Part shown: positions 1 to 11,183 of the stretch, one piece after another
Numbering within the stretch: position 1 is the first letter of the stretch
Layout of the letters: each line of letters opens with the position of its first letter
DNA from: Ipomoea triloba
Lineage: Eukaryota > Streptophyta > Magnoliopsida > Solanales > Convolvulaceae
DNA length: 64,000 nucleotides
NCBI RefSeq assembly: GCF_003576645.1
Contig: NC_044925.1
Location: 22,419,494 to 22,483,493, forward strand
Reading direction: 5' to 3'
The notes under the pieces: model-generated
The model's database searches: none
Seen by the model: only the letters and a program-made list of their open reading frames with translations
Told to the model about the DNA's origin: nothing
Position numbers and translations under genes: made by a program

Positions 1-53
1 CTCTCCAAGAGTCAGTGTTGTTATGAGAGTTAGTGACTTAAAAGAGACTATTA

Positions 54-300
54 GAGCATTTACATTAGTCTTGGTTTTTTTTTTTGGTTTTTTTTGGTTT
101 TTTTTTTGTCATATAGGAAAGAGAAAGAGAGGAGAGAGGAAGTAAAAAAAAAACAAAAACAAATGCAAAGTTGCATCGAACAGAACAAAATAAGAACAAA
201 AGCAATTGCAAGTCTTTTTTTCATGTTGAATTTGTCAAGTGGGGTCCACAAATAACTTTGCTTTGCAGGGTAAAGAATTGCATTAAAAACTTGGTCTCAC
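54..300. repeat. possible degenerate Tourist-like MITE end
   Basis: A TTA triplet at 51-53 is followed by GAGCATTTACATTAGTC, which resembles the GAGCATC terminus of intact MITEs elsewhere in the window. The T-rich then A-rich interior is also typical. No matching right end is clear, so this is at best a decayed copy. The rest of 300-1540 is AT-rich intergenic DNA in which I see nothing. Confidence 0.3.
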
Positions 301-1540
301 GTCAGTTATGAACTTGGTCACTGTACTATAAACTGAGAAAAAACACTGATAAGAATCTCAATTTCAGCTACAATGCTACATACTATGCAAATTAGTCCTT
401 TTGTTGTGCAATTTGTCTGGTATGAATTTGTCTCAATTGGGAAGCCTTAGTCTCATTTAAAAGCTCAGTTAAAGAAGTAAAGGTTGGAGAGTGGGGAATT
501 GGGCACTAAGAAAATGGGGTTAAAAATTTATTTAAGTGAGTTAATTGTAAATGATGAAAATGAATTTGGCCTACTCAAATTGAGAAACTGAATAGTGAAA
601 GGTTTCATATACTCTTCAAATTGATTAAGGATGTGCTTGATGTTCCCATCTCCAGTGCGGCTTTTGAATTTGCATTTTAAAATCCTTTTAGGAGTACTTT
701 ACCTCCAAAATTTGTGGAAGTCCTTGTTGGTGCACAAGGTTGGATAAGATTGCCATATCACCCCATCACAATTGAAAAAGAATACAGATGAAGTTGAAAT
801 ATTGAAAAAAATGTAAACACTTTATTATTAAAAAAATTTTTACCCTTCCTGATTTCCTTTTCATCTTTTTTTTTTATCCTTTTAATTTCTAATTATTTAT
901 GAAATTTTGCAAAGTTGATTAATAGAATTGGGTGTAGTGGACCTAGCTTTTCGCTCCATCTAATTGTTGTAAATTTACTTTTTTCGATCTCATTCACTCA
1001 TTTTTTTAATTGCCTAATTATGAGTTAATGTTTTTCCATGTTTTGAGGGTTATGTCCCTTTGCGAAAGTGGCTAGCTCTCTGCCTCTCTACTATTGTGGT
1101 TGTTTGTATAGATTAAATGCGACTTCGTAATTCTTTATGTTAATTGACACCTTCTAAAATGATCAAAATCAGAAATTAATCAAGCCAATGTAAGTAGACA
1201 ATTAAACATGTATAAATTTAACCGCAAAAACTTATATACATCTAACATTATTCTCAAATAGCATTATTGTTTAGTTGCCACCCATACATGACTTCTTCCT
1301 GAAAAGGACAATTTGTGAAAATCTCTGCTGCCATGACCACATGATGCTTTTCACATTGTGCCTTCACGAACCTTCTCCACGAGATACCATACAAGCGGAG
1401 CTCATCAAATGCTTAAAATGCACAAAAAGAATAGAATAAAAATGGACAAGAAAAACCATCTCACGAAAGAATCAATCATTTTTGCAGAAAAAAAGAACCA
1501 GATTCTAATAAGATGATAGGATACCATACCTTCCCATTGC

Positions 1541-1549
1541 TATATATAT
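1541..1549 (+). promoter_or_regulatory. TATA box of the dehydrin-like gene
   Basis: TATATATAT lies about 110 bases upstream of the ATG at 1652. That spacing would give a 5' leader of roughly 75-80 bases. This is a positional inference; no start-site data exist. Confidence 0.5.
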
Positions 1550-1651
1550 GCATGCATGTTGAGTCCCTGGAAACCTCAAGCAAGTGATCAAAAACACCAA
1601 TTAAGCCTCTGAATACCATTTCCTCTGTACTTTCTTCGTTGCATTGATTCA

Positions 1652-1981
1652 ATGGCGTCGACCCAGTGCTACAAAGAAGTGGATCAGACCACCATCACAA
1701 CCACCACCGTTACCAGCCACAAGGTCGAAAACGATCAACACCATTCTTTAACCGACAAGGTGAAAGAAATGGCAGGGAAAGTGTTTCATCACGACGCTCA
1801 CAAACAGCATGGCCATCAATCTGCGAGCCAGGGTTCAACTGTAACCTGTGAGAGGAAAGAGGGTTTCGTGGAGAAGATGAAAACCCAGGTGAAGACCATA
1901 GGCGGGAAGAAAAAGCACAGGGAAGGAAACTGCAATGATAGCAGTGACAGCAGCAGTGATGAGAGCGATTATGAGAAGTGA
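1652..1981 (+). CDS. small hydrophilic dehydrin/LEA-like protein, 109 aa
   Basis: Single-exon reading frame of 109 residues with no hydrophobic segment. It is rich in Lys, His, Thr, Ser and Glu. A Thr/Val run (residues 13-20) is followed by DKVKEMAGKVFHH (35-47), a His/Gln/Ser stretch, and KEGFVEKMKTQVKTIGG (69-85). The last segment resembles a degenerate dehydrin K-segment, which in that family forms an amphipathic helix on membranes. The C-terminus is a Ser/Asp run (97-106) like a displaced S-segment. It has only one K-like segment and no Y-segment, so it is a dehydrin-like or small stress protein rather than a canonical dehydrin. A TATA box lies upstream and AATAAA-like signals follow at 2100 and 2134. 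The role in cold or drought protection is inferred from composition only. Confidence 0.75.
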   Translation: MASTQCYKEVDQTTITTTTVTSHKVENDQHHSLTDKVKEMAGKVFHHDAHKQHGHQSASQGSTVTCERKEGFVEKMKTQVKTIGGKKKHREGNCNDSSDSSSDESDYEK

Positions 1982-2098
1982 AAACCGTGGGGATGAAGAA
2001 TCAAGAACTACGAATAAGAGTGATCCAATGAAGGAAGATAAAGAGTGATGGTACTTATGTTATTCTGAATTCTATACTATGCTAAATTTGAAATAGAA

Positions 2099-2140
2099 AA
2101 AATAAAGAGTGTGTGCTGTGATATGCTATGCAGAATAAAT
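2099..2140 (+). terminator. polyadenylation signals of the dehydrin-like gene
   Basis: AATAAA-type hexamers occur near 2100 and 2134, 120-155 bases after the stop codon. The stretch 2150-3380 holds no gene or repeat that I can recognise. It probably includes the 3' flank of the converging hydrolase gene. Confidence 0.4.
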
Positions 2141-3380
2141 TCTAAATTTTCTATGTATCTATTACTCCATATCTATTAATTAAAAACATGGTTTCTGTAT
2201 ATGCCATTGTTCATATTTGATATCAGAATAAAGTTCATAACACAATGTAGCAAATCAAAAGTGTCAGTAAATACCAATAGAGCTCCACTGCTAGAGAATG
2301 AGGAACAAGTATCATTATTGACAATTGGAGAACAAGGACAGGAAATTTTTGCAAGGACAAAATGAACTAACCTGAAAAATCATCTACTTTTGACTTTCCA
2401 AGGCAACTGAACACTATAAGCTCCCTGGTAGATCCACTGTAACAATAGAGTGACAAGAATCAATAAGCCAAACTTCCTTTGAAAGAAGAATTTATGGTTT
2501 TTATCTAGATACTGATGCTCAAGTTTTAACAAAAATTACATCTTGGATTTTGGATTGATCTCTATCACATAGCAAAATAGCTTGTTAATAAAACAGTTAC
2601 AGCCTTCACTACAAACAGAAACATAACAAATACATAATCTAAAAAGTGACAGCTTAGGGTCACTTTGTCATGTCATTAGTTGCACTCACTGGACAGGATC
2701 ATTCTATATGGAGTACCAAGGTGCCGTGAATGTGATAGAGCTAAGTGCAGACAAATGGAATAAGTGTCAACAAAACAAAATTATGCATACAATAGAATAA
2801 ATACTCTTTCAAGTAGGTCATTAGCAGAAAAAGAGACTCACAGATGATGGGATTGCTGATTGTGAGCATAAGGGTAGAACTATATTAAAAATTCATAACA
2901 CAGTATGACTTAAGCAAGCTCTGTCGCCATTAATGTCTAGAAATCAGAAACTGAAAGAGGAATGGAATACCAGTGGGCAGTGGTTATAGCTTGAATTCTA
3001 CATTCATAGGCATCAGTTCAGTGCCAGAAGCGAGCTGAACAAACCAATCAATAGTCATCACTCTTTCATGTGGGAGTTATCCGTTCAATGGCAACAAGAA
3101 TATTGGCCAGATTACCACATAAAATAATCTTAGCACTAGCTACAAATTGTCAAATTTACATATCTGCAGTCTGCTATTCTGTAGATAATTCAGATTTTAC
3201 AAGTAGCAACTTTCGTCTTTCGCAAACATTCTAACCACAGAAGAGCTAGATGCTCCTTTACAAAATTCCCCGTACAAGTCAAGGTGAAACACTAGCAAAA
3301 TGGGGTCAAAACTAGAATGACCACGAGTGGTCTTCTCTAACAATGGAAAGACTGACAGGTTGTCCAAAGTGTCACATATC

Positions 3381-5598
3381 TTACAAATTAGCAACAAAGG
3401 TCGCAACTGCTTGAACAGCAAGATCTTCAGCTTCTTCTTGAGTGGTTTCAGAAAATTGCAGGTGCCTCTTTGCAATCTTGAATGAATGATCGCCCCCCTC
3501 AATCACATGTAACTCATTAGCACAGGTCATTTTCTTCCTAACAGCTTCCAGTTTATCTAATGGACAAAGTCCATCTTTGCTACCCTTCACCAGAAAAAGG
3601 ACTATATTATACAAGGCTCAACATCTAGTATTTCCAATTCAAGGACTTAAGAATACACTTCAAACTATAGATTGCATAATTAGATATTTCTGATGGAATT
3701 TTTTAAAATATTTGATTAAATGTGGAATAATGCCGTATCAGCAGCCAAAGCACTGATTACAAGCACCAAGAGAGCTATCTAAGCAATGTAAAAAGGTAGA
3801 GTCATCAAATTTAATTTTAAAATAGAAAATATATTGAGAAAACACCAATCATTAGTTTTTAAATAGAACAGGCATACAATACGTGTGACTGACTAATATC
3901 CATCCATACAAATTTAATATTGACTTCATTGTGATAATATCACCTTCATAAAAAGAGAAACATATATAGCCAAGTGCAAGTACCTGCACAAACATTATGG
4001 GAACTCTAAGTTGTAGCAGTATCTCATCTCTCACAGCACCATTTATTCCCTGTAATATTTGCAAATTTCCAATAGTAACAGAAAACATATAATGTTGCAT
4101 AAACTTTCAAGCATGCAGCTTCTTCTGCTAATTGATCATTTTTGCTCTTCCCCTGTTCTCCACTCTATTTAAATGCTATATGGCAGTATTTGCTAGGTTG
4201 AGGTGATAAAGCAATTATAATTTTCCTTGGTTTTCTGTGTTTATAGGATCATCAAACTATCAAAATACTTCACATATATCAGTTGCCATTTATCACTTCT
4301 AATTTTAAAAGAGAATGCAATGCTTGAGAAAGATATTACAGCATAACAAGCATTACTATTATGCACATAAAGCCATGAAGGTTGACCTTTAGTGGGTATC
4401 CCAAGCAAACTAGAGCAGAAGCACCAATGTCTTGTCCACTGGCTACCATGCAGCTGACCCTAAACAAAGGAGCAGGATATGGGGGTTAGTCTTACAAACC
4501 AGGTTTTCTTGCCCAATAAGTAGTCATCCATTTTGTCATTAATTCTCCACACTGCATATAGGTCTTGTGCAGATGGAAACCTATCTCAGACTAAGTAAAG
4601 AAATTGAAAATAATTGTGTAACATAAAGTAATTGAAATCAAAGAAATGAAGAAACAGAAATAACTTGAGGGTGTTCCCAAAATCACCTGAAACATGGTCA
4701 GTGGATACAAAAAGAAATCTATTCTGCAATTATGTCATGAAAATGAGTCTTATCCGCAATAGCTAGAAATACCTTGACCCCATGGATTTCCCAACTAATA
4801 TCAGTGGATGGTTAGGGTATTTAGCTACTGCCTCTTTTACAACATCAGAATGAAAGTCAACCAATTTTTCAGCCTTGGGAGGAGCCTTCCGCTTTCCACC
4901 AGAAATGTCTGCAGTGTAAAATACTTGAGTCTCCCTACTGCATTTTATACTTAGGGTGGAATAAAGTACTATTAGGTGTCTGATTTATGATTACCCATCT
5001 TAGTAGATTACAGACATCACACAACAATTCATACTTATATTGCCATGAAAGCTATAAGAAATCTATTGGTGATGCCAAGCCTTACATGGGTAGTCAACAG
5101 TTACGACCTCAATAGCATTCAATGCCTTGGCCAACATGTTTTTCCATCTGCATAGAACACAGTAAAAGCTTTATATTACTTGTACAAAAATCTCAGTTCA
5201 CTTAGTTAACTTATCTCCTATGCATATTTATCACTAATAAGTCACTAACAACTGAACTTCATTAAAAGTGTCTGTCAATTGGAGCCAGAACAAAGCCTTG
5301 CTTCGGCCAGAAGCAAAATGTATACTCCGCAAATACAACACCTATCGCGCTTTTAGCTCAAGAATGCAAAACACTTATGCATGTACCTGATCATCCATTC
5401 AGAAGTGGAAGGAGCACCGGCGCCGTGAGCGAACACCACCAGAGGTGCATTCTCTTTTATGTTCTTCGCTGATGAGCTTTTAAACGCAGTCGTTTCATTG
5501 GATGCTGCTGCAGGTGCTTCTTCCTCTTCTTGCTTTTCGACATTTTTCAGCTCGTCCTCACTGATGCGCTTGCGCTTTGAAGCACGCCTAGGGGGCAT
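3381..5598 (-). CDS. TEX30 / KAT8-NSL3-like alpha/beta hydrolase, six exons, 250 aa
   Basis: Coding exons on the minus strand are 5598-5387, 5147-5086, 4908-4773, 4459-4387, 4049-3984 and 3584-3381. All introns are GT-AG and the phases join without error to 250 codons plus stop. The protein opens with a basic Arg/Lys-rich and then Glu-rich tail (1-50). It then has the hydrolase fold: VFAHGAG oxyanion-loop motif (about 55-61), nucleophile elbow GKSMGS with Ser133, acid in GSKDG with Asp187, and histidine in GGDHSF with His216. So a complete Ser-Asp-His triad is present. Relatives are testis-expressed protein 30 and the hydrolase part of the NSL complex subunit 3; substrates are not known. MPPRR was chosen as the start; an in-frame ATG at 5721 would add 41 residues. 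The basic N-terminus could be a nuclear signal. Confidence 0.88.
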
Positions 5599-5784
5599 CC
5601 TCCTCTCTAATGGATGATTCGACAGTAGAAAAGATGACGTTCTTCGAGGTCCGGGAGGTCTGAATTTGGGAAATGGAACCCTAATTCCACTGATACATAC
5701 AGTGATTTTCGCGCCAAACATCAGGGAAGATGAAAAACTAAAATGGGCCGGAGTAATGGGCTAAACTAGTAAATTACCAAATCT

Positions 5785-6069
5785 GGGCAAATTATGCTAT
5801 GGACCCGGATCCATATTCACAATTTTAGAATTCTATATTCACAATTTTAGATCTCAATATACAAAATTACATTACTCAATATTCACAATTTTTGAACTCT
5901 ATATTCACAAATTTTTAACTATATATTCACAATTTTGTTATATAGATTCAAAATTTGTATTATACTGTTGAATATAGAGTTATGAAATTGTGAATATAGT
6001 GTTCTAAAATTGTGAACCTGAATCGAGTCCACCTTGCAAGGTAGACTCGCGTCCATGGCATAACAACCG
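5785..6069. mobile_element. MULE-like inverted-repeat element (copy A), ATATTCACAATTTT core
   Basis: The left end reads GGGCAAATTATGCTATGGAC and the right end is its diverged inverse, closing with GTCCATGGCATAA. Flanks CCAAATCT and CCAACTCT (7 of 8) look like an aged target duplication. The interior is about seven imperfect copies of a 20-25-base unit around TATTCACAATTTT, turning to the opposite orientation in the right third. No coding capacity. Confidence 0.6.
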
Positions 6070-6256
6070 CCAACTCTAATGCTAAATTTGATCTCAAAAG
6101 GAGTACTAGAAGTGATGATTGAGTTTTAATTTTGGAAAATACTTGGTGAAGTTACTTAACTCCCATTTTATACTCCTAACTTTTATTCTTTCTCACAAGT
6201 TTTTGATGTAGACCCTTTTATATGGACCAACATGATGAAAATAATGTATCATTGTT

Positions 6257-6321
6257 TGCCACATATATCATGAATTAGAAGTAAGGGATTGCCACATATA
6301 TCATGAATTAGAAGTAAGGGA
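6257..6321. repeat. 33-bp direct repeat, two copies
   Basis: TGCCACATATATCATGAATT and the 13 bases after it occur at 6257 and again at 6290, essentially identical. A simple tandem duplication. Confidence 0.8.
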
Positions 6322-6399
6322 GTAGAATTTGGAAGTATGTATATATAACACTTTAATTTTAATATTTCGTGGGTTGGTTCTTTGTATTTTAGCCTACAT

Positions 6400-6888
6400 T
6401 AGGGGTGTAAATGAGCCGAGCGGCTCGCGAGCTGCTCACGAGCCGCTCGGCTCGAGCTCGGTCAAATTCGAGTTCGAGCCAAACTCGAGCGGCTCATTTA
6501 ATAATCGAGCTGAGCTCGAGCTCTAATGTCTTAGGCTCGTGGCTCGACGAGCCGCTCGCGAGCGATATATATAATATTATAGTTTATTTTTAATTGAAAC
6601 ATAAATTTAAAATCAAACAGGTTAAATTCGAGTTTAAAATCGGACTCGACCTTGAGTTCGAGCATGAATTCGAGCTCAAATTCAAGCTCGAACTCAAGCT
6701 CAAGATCGAGCTCGAACAATCGAGCTGCTCGAGCCGAACTCGAACAGCTCGAATATTACCGAGCTCGAGCTCGAGCATCAATTTTCAAGCTCGATCGAGC
6801 TCGAGCTCGAACTCGAGCCGAGCCTTCTTTAACGAGCTCGAGCTCAAGCCACCCTGGGTTCGAGCTCGGCTCGGCTCGTTTACACCCT
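6400..6888. mobile_element. MULE-type MITE with an AGCTCGAGCT-rich core
   Basis: The ends are inverted repeats: AGGGGTGTAAATGAGCCGAG on the left and CTCGGCTCGTTTACACCCT on the right. They are flanked by a perfect TAGCCTACAT direct repeat (6390-6399 and 6888-6897, overlapping the terminal T by one base), the 9-10-bp target duplication expected of MULEs. The interior is dominated by variants of the self-complementary motif GAGCTCGAGCTC, so either strand could fold extensively. The open frames here are by-products of the repeat. Confidence 0.8.
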
Positions 6889-7049
6889 AGCCTACATCCA
6901 TAAACACAAGATTAAAGATTTTGTGTATTTTAACGAGGTTTTTTTTATGCGACTTACATCTCATAAATAATTTGCATGCTATATTATTAAAAAGAAGTGT
7001 ATCTGGTACTATACACACCATTAGATAATATGATCATAGGTTTCTGTTG

Positions 7050-7081
7050 TAAAAAAAAAAAAAAAAAAGTAAAAAAAAAAA
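7050..7081. repeat. poly(A) tract
   Basis: An interrupted A-run next to the left target duplication of the following MITE. No body of a retroelement is recognisable before it. Confidence 0.6.
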
Positions 7082-7102
7082 CAAAAATAGAATAAAAATA
7101 AA

Positions 7103-7492
7103 GAGTTAATTTCATTTTTGTCTTAGATTTATAGGTGACAATCCATTTTAGTCCTTTTTTATTAGAACATTCTCATTTAGTCTTAGTATTATTGTGGCAT
7201 GACCAATTTTAGTCATCCAGCAACAAAATCGTTGAAATATCGTTAAATACAAATACATTTCAATATTATTTATACAAAATATGGTGAATCGCTATATCTT
7301 TTATGTTTATTCTTTTAAAAGCATTCATAATTGAAGACCGAAATGTCATTATATTTAACGATATTTACACTGATTTGTTGATAAAGGACCAAAATTAGTC
7401 ATGCCACAATAATACTAGGACTAAAATTAAATGTTCTAAGGACTAAAAGTGGATTGTCACCTATAAATCTATGGCAAAAATGGAATTAACTC
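7103..7492. mobile_element. MULE-type MITE with GAGTTAATTTC ends
   Basis: Nearly the whole element is a long inverted repeat, GAGTTAATTTCATTTTTG on the left against CAAAAATGGAATTAACTC on the right. A perfect 10-base duplication TAAAAATAAA flanks it (7093-7102, 7493-7502). The interior carries only fragments of the inverted repeat and no coding sequence. The same GAGTTAATT terminus is seen at 23315 and in the element at 46135, so all three belong to one broad family. 7500-7768 holds nothing else recognisable. Confidence 0.8.
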
Positions 7493-7768
7493 TAAAAATA
7501 AAAAAACATTAAAGATTACGCATTCCAATGAAGGGGATCGGAATAAGAATGAGTTAGAGAGGAACAATCCTTACATGGATATTATCGTTGAATTTGCGTT
7601 TACAATATTAAGGTTGCAAACAATATATATATGAAACAAATACCTAAATAAACAGAAAGAGATTTACATCTCCCGGCCAACCCAGTGGCCACAGCAAAGT
7701 AAATCATCCAAAATTGTCTTACATATGATCTCACATGTGATCTAACATTACAACATATTAATTATATC

Positions 7769-10085
7769 CTACATGGTTACCTTTTTCACATCGTACACAA
7801 GTGTGACCACCTTCTCCATATCGGGCCTCTCCTCGGGCAACTTCTTGGTGCAAGCCAAAGCAATGTCCCATACCCCAAACGCTTGCCGTTTCTCCTTCCC
7901 TTGAACGTCGAATTCGAAACAACTGCCCATCTTTAGTCCCCTTTTGTTCACGTCGCTCTTCTTTATCCCCAGCACGTCCAGTAAGATGACCCCGAAGTTG
8001 TACACATCGCTCTTCTGACTTAGTGTTTCGGAAAACCTGAAGTTTGACCTAAACGACGATGACTTGACGTGCTGTGGCGTGTCGCAGTGGTCCGTCCGGG
8101 CGGCGAGCTGGGCGAAGCCGTAGTCGGCGAGGCAGGCGGTGAAGTCGACGTTGATCATGACGTTGGAGGACTTGATGTTGCCATGGACGTTTAGGTACAT
8201 GTCCTTGTCCTTGTGATCAGAGTGGTGGGGTTGGGAGTGGATAAATGCAATGGCTTGGGCAATGCTGACCACTATCTGCAGCCGTTGGCCCCACTCTAGC
8301 GCTGTTTGACCTCGCTCCCTCGCACCTAAGAACATAAGGTCACACTTGTGTGAAACCGTCTCATGTATTCTTATTCGTGAGACAGGACGGGGCAGGCCGA
8401 ATCAACATGCAAATGCCATACTTATATATGCAAATCTCATACTTATGTGCTCAAATGTAATATTAATTAGGAATAAAATATTTGTCTGAAAAATGTATAG
8501 TAATAATTTTGCATTTTAATGTAAAAGTATTATATTTTTCATCAAAAGTATTACATTTTCCATAATAACTAATGTTCCCTTTACTTATAAGTAAAAATAT
8601 ACGGAGTAATATTTTTGAGAGGAAAAATGTAATACTTTAAATCGAAATGTAAAAGTATTACATTTTCCCTTAAAAGTATTACGTTTACCATTATAAGTAA
8701 CAAAAATTTATTTATAATTAGTATTACATTTGAGTATATAAGTATGACATTTGTGCGTATAAGTATCACATTTTTACATTGACTCGACTCAATCTGACCT
8801 GTCTCACGATGAGACAGTCTCACACAAATATTTGCCAACAACATAAGTTAAGATACCATAAGTTTGAACGTCAAATTTAGGGCTCAGCACAGTGATCTAA
8901 AAACATGCTTATTTCCTAGAATCTTACACCTTATAGAGTATAATTTAAACTTGAACATTTGCTGGCCACTCCAGCCACACTCAGGCTTTCACCGCTGAGT
9001 ATGCTCGGGACATAAGCTAATAAGATATCATGATGTAAATGCAAATTGCAAATTGCTATTTTGAACACACGCATAATGCACATATATACACTAATACACT
9101 AAACTCTCCTAAAGTGTAAATGGACGAATAAGTAAACGCAAACTATCACTGCAAACATATTTTCTATTTCTGTTAAATCATTAATTACCCTTATTGGCTT
9201 AGATATTCAGATCCATTTTTGTTGGTTCTTGTCAACTTCAACTAATTGAAAACTCCAACTAAATTGGTCAAATTAAATTGTTGACTTTGTAACCAGAATA
9301 TTACAAGTTTAGCTTTACTAGTCTAAATTCCCTTTTTAAATCACAAGATGAGATTTACCAAGAGATTGTAGACACCTACTCCAATATCAAAGTCAAGGAT
9401 CACACCATTAACATTTGATTATAAGGATGGATGAGTCTCTTCCACTCAACCACACCCTTCAGATTATGATTTATTTGTAATAATACTTAAAAGTCGTTGA
9501 TCATCAGCAATTAGATATATTAAATATAGATGGAGGGTAAGATAGATTGTAATATTAAGATCGAAAATGGATGGATGGATCGATGCTAGAATAATATATA
9601 CCTGAAAGAAGATCTGCAAGGCTTCCCATGGGATAATAATCACAGACAACCAACTTGATCCTCTTAGCATACAGATAAGCAAAGAAGGGAACAAGAAATT
9701 CACATTGGCTACTAATCTGAGCCAGCTTCTCAACCCTCCTTCCAAACTCAACCCTCTTCACCATCACCATCCTAAACCGCTTAACCGCGCATGTTTTGCC
9801 GCCCAGAAGCACCACTTTCTCCGTCATCCCCATCGGACTCTCTCCCAGCACCCCAACCGACGCCCTCAGCGCCTCCTTCAGCGTGATCTGCTGCGGCGGC
9901 GCGTGAACCTCGTACAGCACCTTCCCCTTCCCCTTCCCGCGGTATTGGTCGCAGAATTTGAGCGGGAGATCCTCCTTGAACCCCACCATGAATTCCTCGT
10001 ACTCGTGAATCGACATCGACCGGCAACTATCTTCGTCGTACTTGTAGCTCCTCCTCGTCCTCGGAGTCAAAGCCCTATTCATCAT
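7769..10085 (-). CDS. kinase-like protein with degenerate catalytic motifs (LRR-III RLK type pseudokinase), 346 aa
   Basis: Two exons on the minus strand: 10085-9602 and 8325-7769, joined through a 1276-base GT-AG intron whose phase restores LLSGARERG across the junction. There is no signal peptide, LRR or membrane segment. A 65-residue N-terminal tail leads into the kinase fold: atypical glycine loop GVLGESPMG (78-86), VAIK-type lysine K102 in CAVKRF, HGNIKSSN (209-216) in place of HRD, and DYG (229-231) in place of DFG. The catalytic Asp is Asn211, so phosphotransfer is unlikely. The HGN and DYG forms are typical of plant LRR-III 'probable inactive receptor kinases', of which this is a cytoplasmic, ectodomain-less relative. 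Such proteins usually act as scaffolds, which is inference here. A transposon lies 12 bases from the splice acceptor, and a decayed copy of the 5' part lies 2.5 kb upstream. Confidence 0.82.
8339..8838. mobile_element. MULE-like inverted-repeat element in the kinase intron
   Basis: Ends share the inverted core TGTGTGAGACNGTCTCAT and the right end closes in the family signature ATTTGCCAA. An AACATAAG direct repeat (8331-8338, 8840-8847) flanks it, 8/9 if one more base is counted. The core is AT-rich tandem DNA built on AAGTATTACATTTT. The left target duplication forms part of the pyrimidine tract of the downstream splice acceptor. The remaining intron, 8848-9601, shows nothing recognisable. 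Confidence 0.7.
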
Positions 10086-10535
10086 CTTGAGATTATTAGG
10101 TTAGTTTACTGTACGTCTTTTGATCCAAATTAAAGAAACTGAAGGTTAACAGCAAAAACTAGCAGAGGTTTTGGGTATAACTTGTCAAATAATAAGGTGT
10201 CATTGTCAGGAAACCTCGGGATTCACGAATTCCAGGTTTGAAAAACATTTGTTTATGGTGTTTGGGGAATTGTATTGGTGTTGAGAAGGGGCCTGCATTG
10301 GAAGCGTCTTCATGTTTCATTGGTTTTAAAATCATTTGTTTGAACCCAGAGCTGGCTTTTCTTTGCTTCTTCTTTGGAACTATTCTGTGGATTATTAAAC
10401 AACGTAACAATATAATGTTACGAGTCAAAATCTGGATGCTGAGCTCATCGTCATTATATTCTTGAGGGAATCCCATAACAGCGATTGATATATATCAACT
10501 TAATCTGTCATAACCGCTCCTGGGGGACATAGAAA
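10086..10535. repeat. upstream flank of the kinase gene, shared with 12640-13075
   Basis: Non-coding stretch whose segments 10238-10400 and 10480-10535 align with 12806-12970 and 13005-13075, for example TTTCATTGGTTTTAAAATCA against TTTTATTGGTTTTAAAATCA. It marks the extent of an old direct duplication that includes the kinase first exon. The frames open here are not supported as genes. Confidence 0.65.
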
Positions 10536-10831
10536 CATCCCAACATGTGACCTTAAAATCAAATGCCGTAGGAATCTCGGGAGACTGCCCTACGGGGCGT
10601 GTGGCTGTGTGAATTTCACTATTATTATAGGCATAGTACGTGGTTAGCTTAACGTTATATACCAAGGTGTATTGTTATATGCAGCGGAACTAAAATCCGT
10701 CTCAAACGTACCTGATGTACAGATAGAAAATGCACCAAAATTTGGTGGAAATAAAACAATTTTGCAATGAAACTATAAGGTCATTATTGTAACAATTGTA
10801 ATGACTAATGAACACTCTAATTCTTTGGAAA

Positions 10832-11183
10832 CTAGGGATAACAACGGGGCGGGGCAAAATGAGAGCAAGGAGTATACTCCTCATCCTAGTCCCCTCCACG
10901 GGAATTTAACTATTTAAGTGAGGATTGGGATTCCCTATCCCGGTCAACCCCTAATCAAAATATTAAATTAGTGCAATAATTAAAATTAAAATACTTAAGG
11001 ATAGTGTGTATTTATTTAATAAATTATAAGAATTATTCAGGGACAGGGAAGGGTATCCATGTCCTATGGAAAATTAAATTACACACATTTCCCATCCCCC
11101 ATCCCGTTCTCCGAAATTTTTTACGTCCCTATTCTATTGGGATGGGGATCACGGTTGGGAATGAGACAAATTGCCATCTCTAG
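10832..11183. mobile_element. MITE with CTAGGGATGGCAA-like ends
   Basis: The left end reads CTAGGGATAACAACGGGGCG. The right end in reverse reads CTAGAGATGGCAATTTGTCT. G/C-rich GGGGCGGGG-type runs sit inside both ends, with AT-rich DNA in the middle. No clear target duplication, so the superfamily is left open. Confidence 0.55.

Noticed and set aside
6411..6903. Several overlapping frames rich in Glu/Leu or Ser/Arg
   Set aside because: By-products of the GAGCTCGAGCTC repeat within the MITE; all frames of such DNA tend to stay open.
9705..10133. 142-codon plus-strand frame rich in Pro, Arg and His
   Set aside because: It is the antisense shadow of the kinase first exon, whose minus-strand reading continues through a splice site into recognisable kinase motifs.
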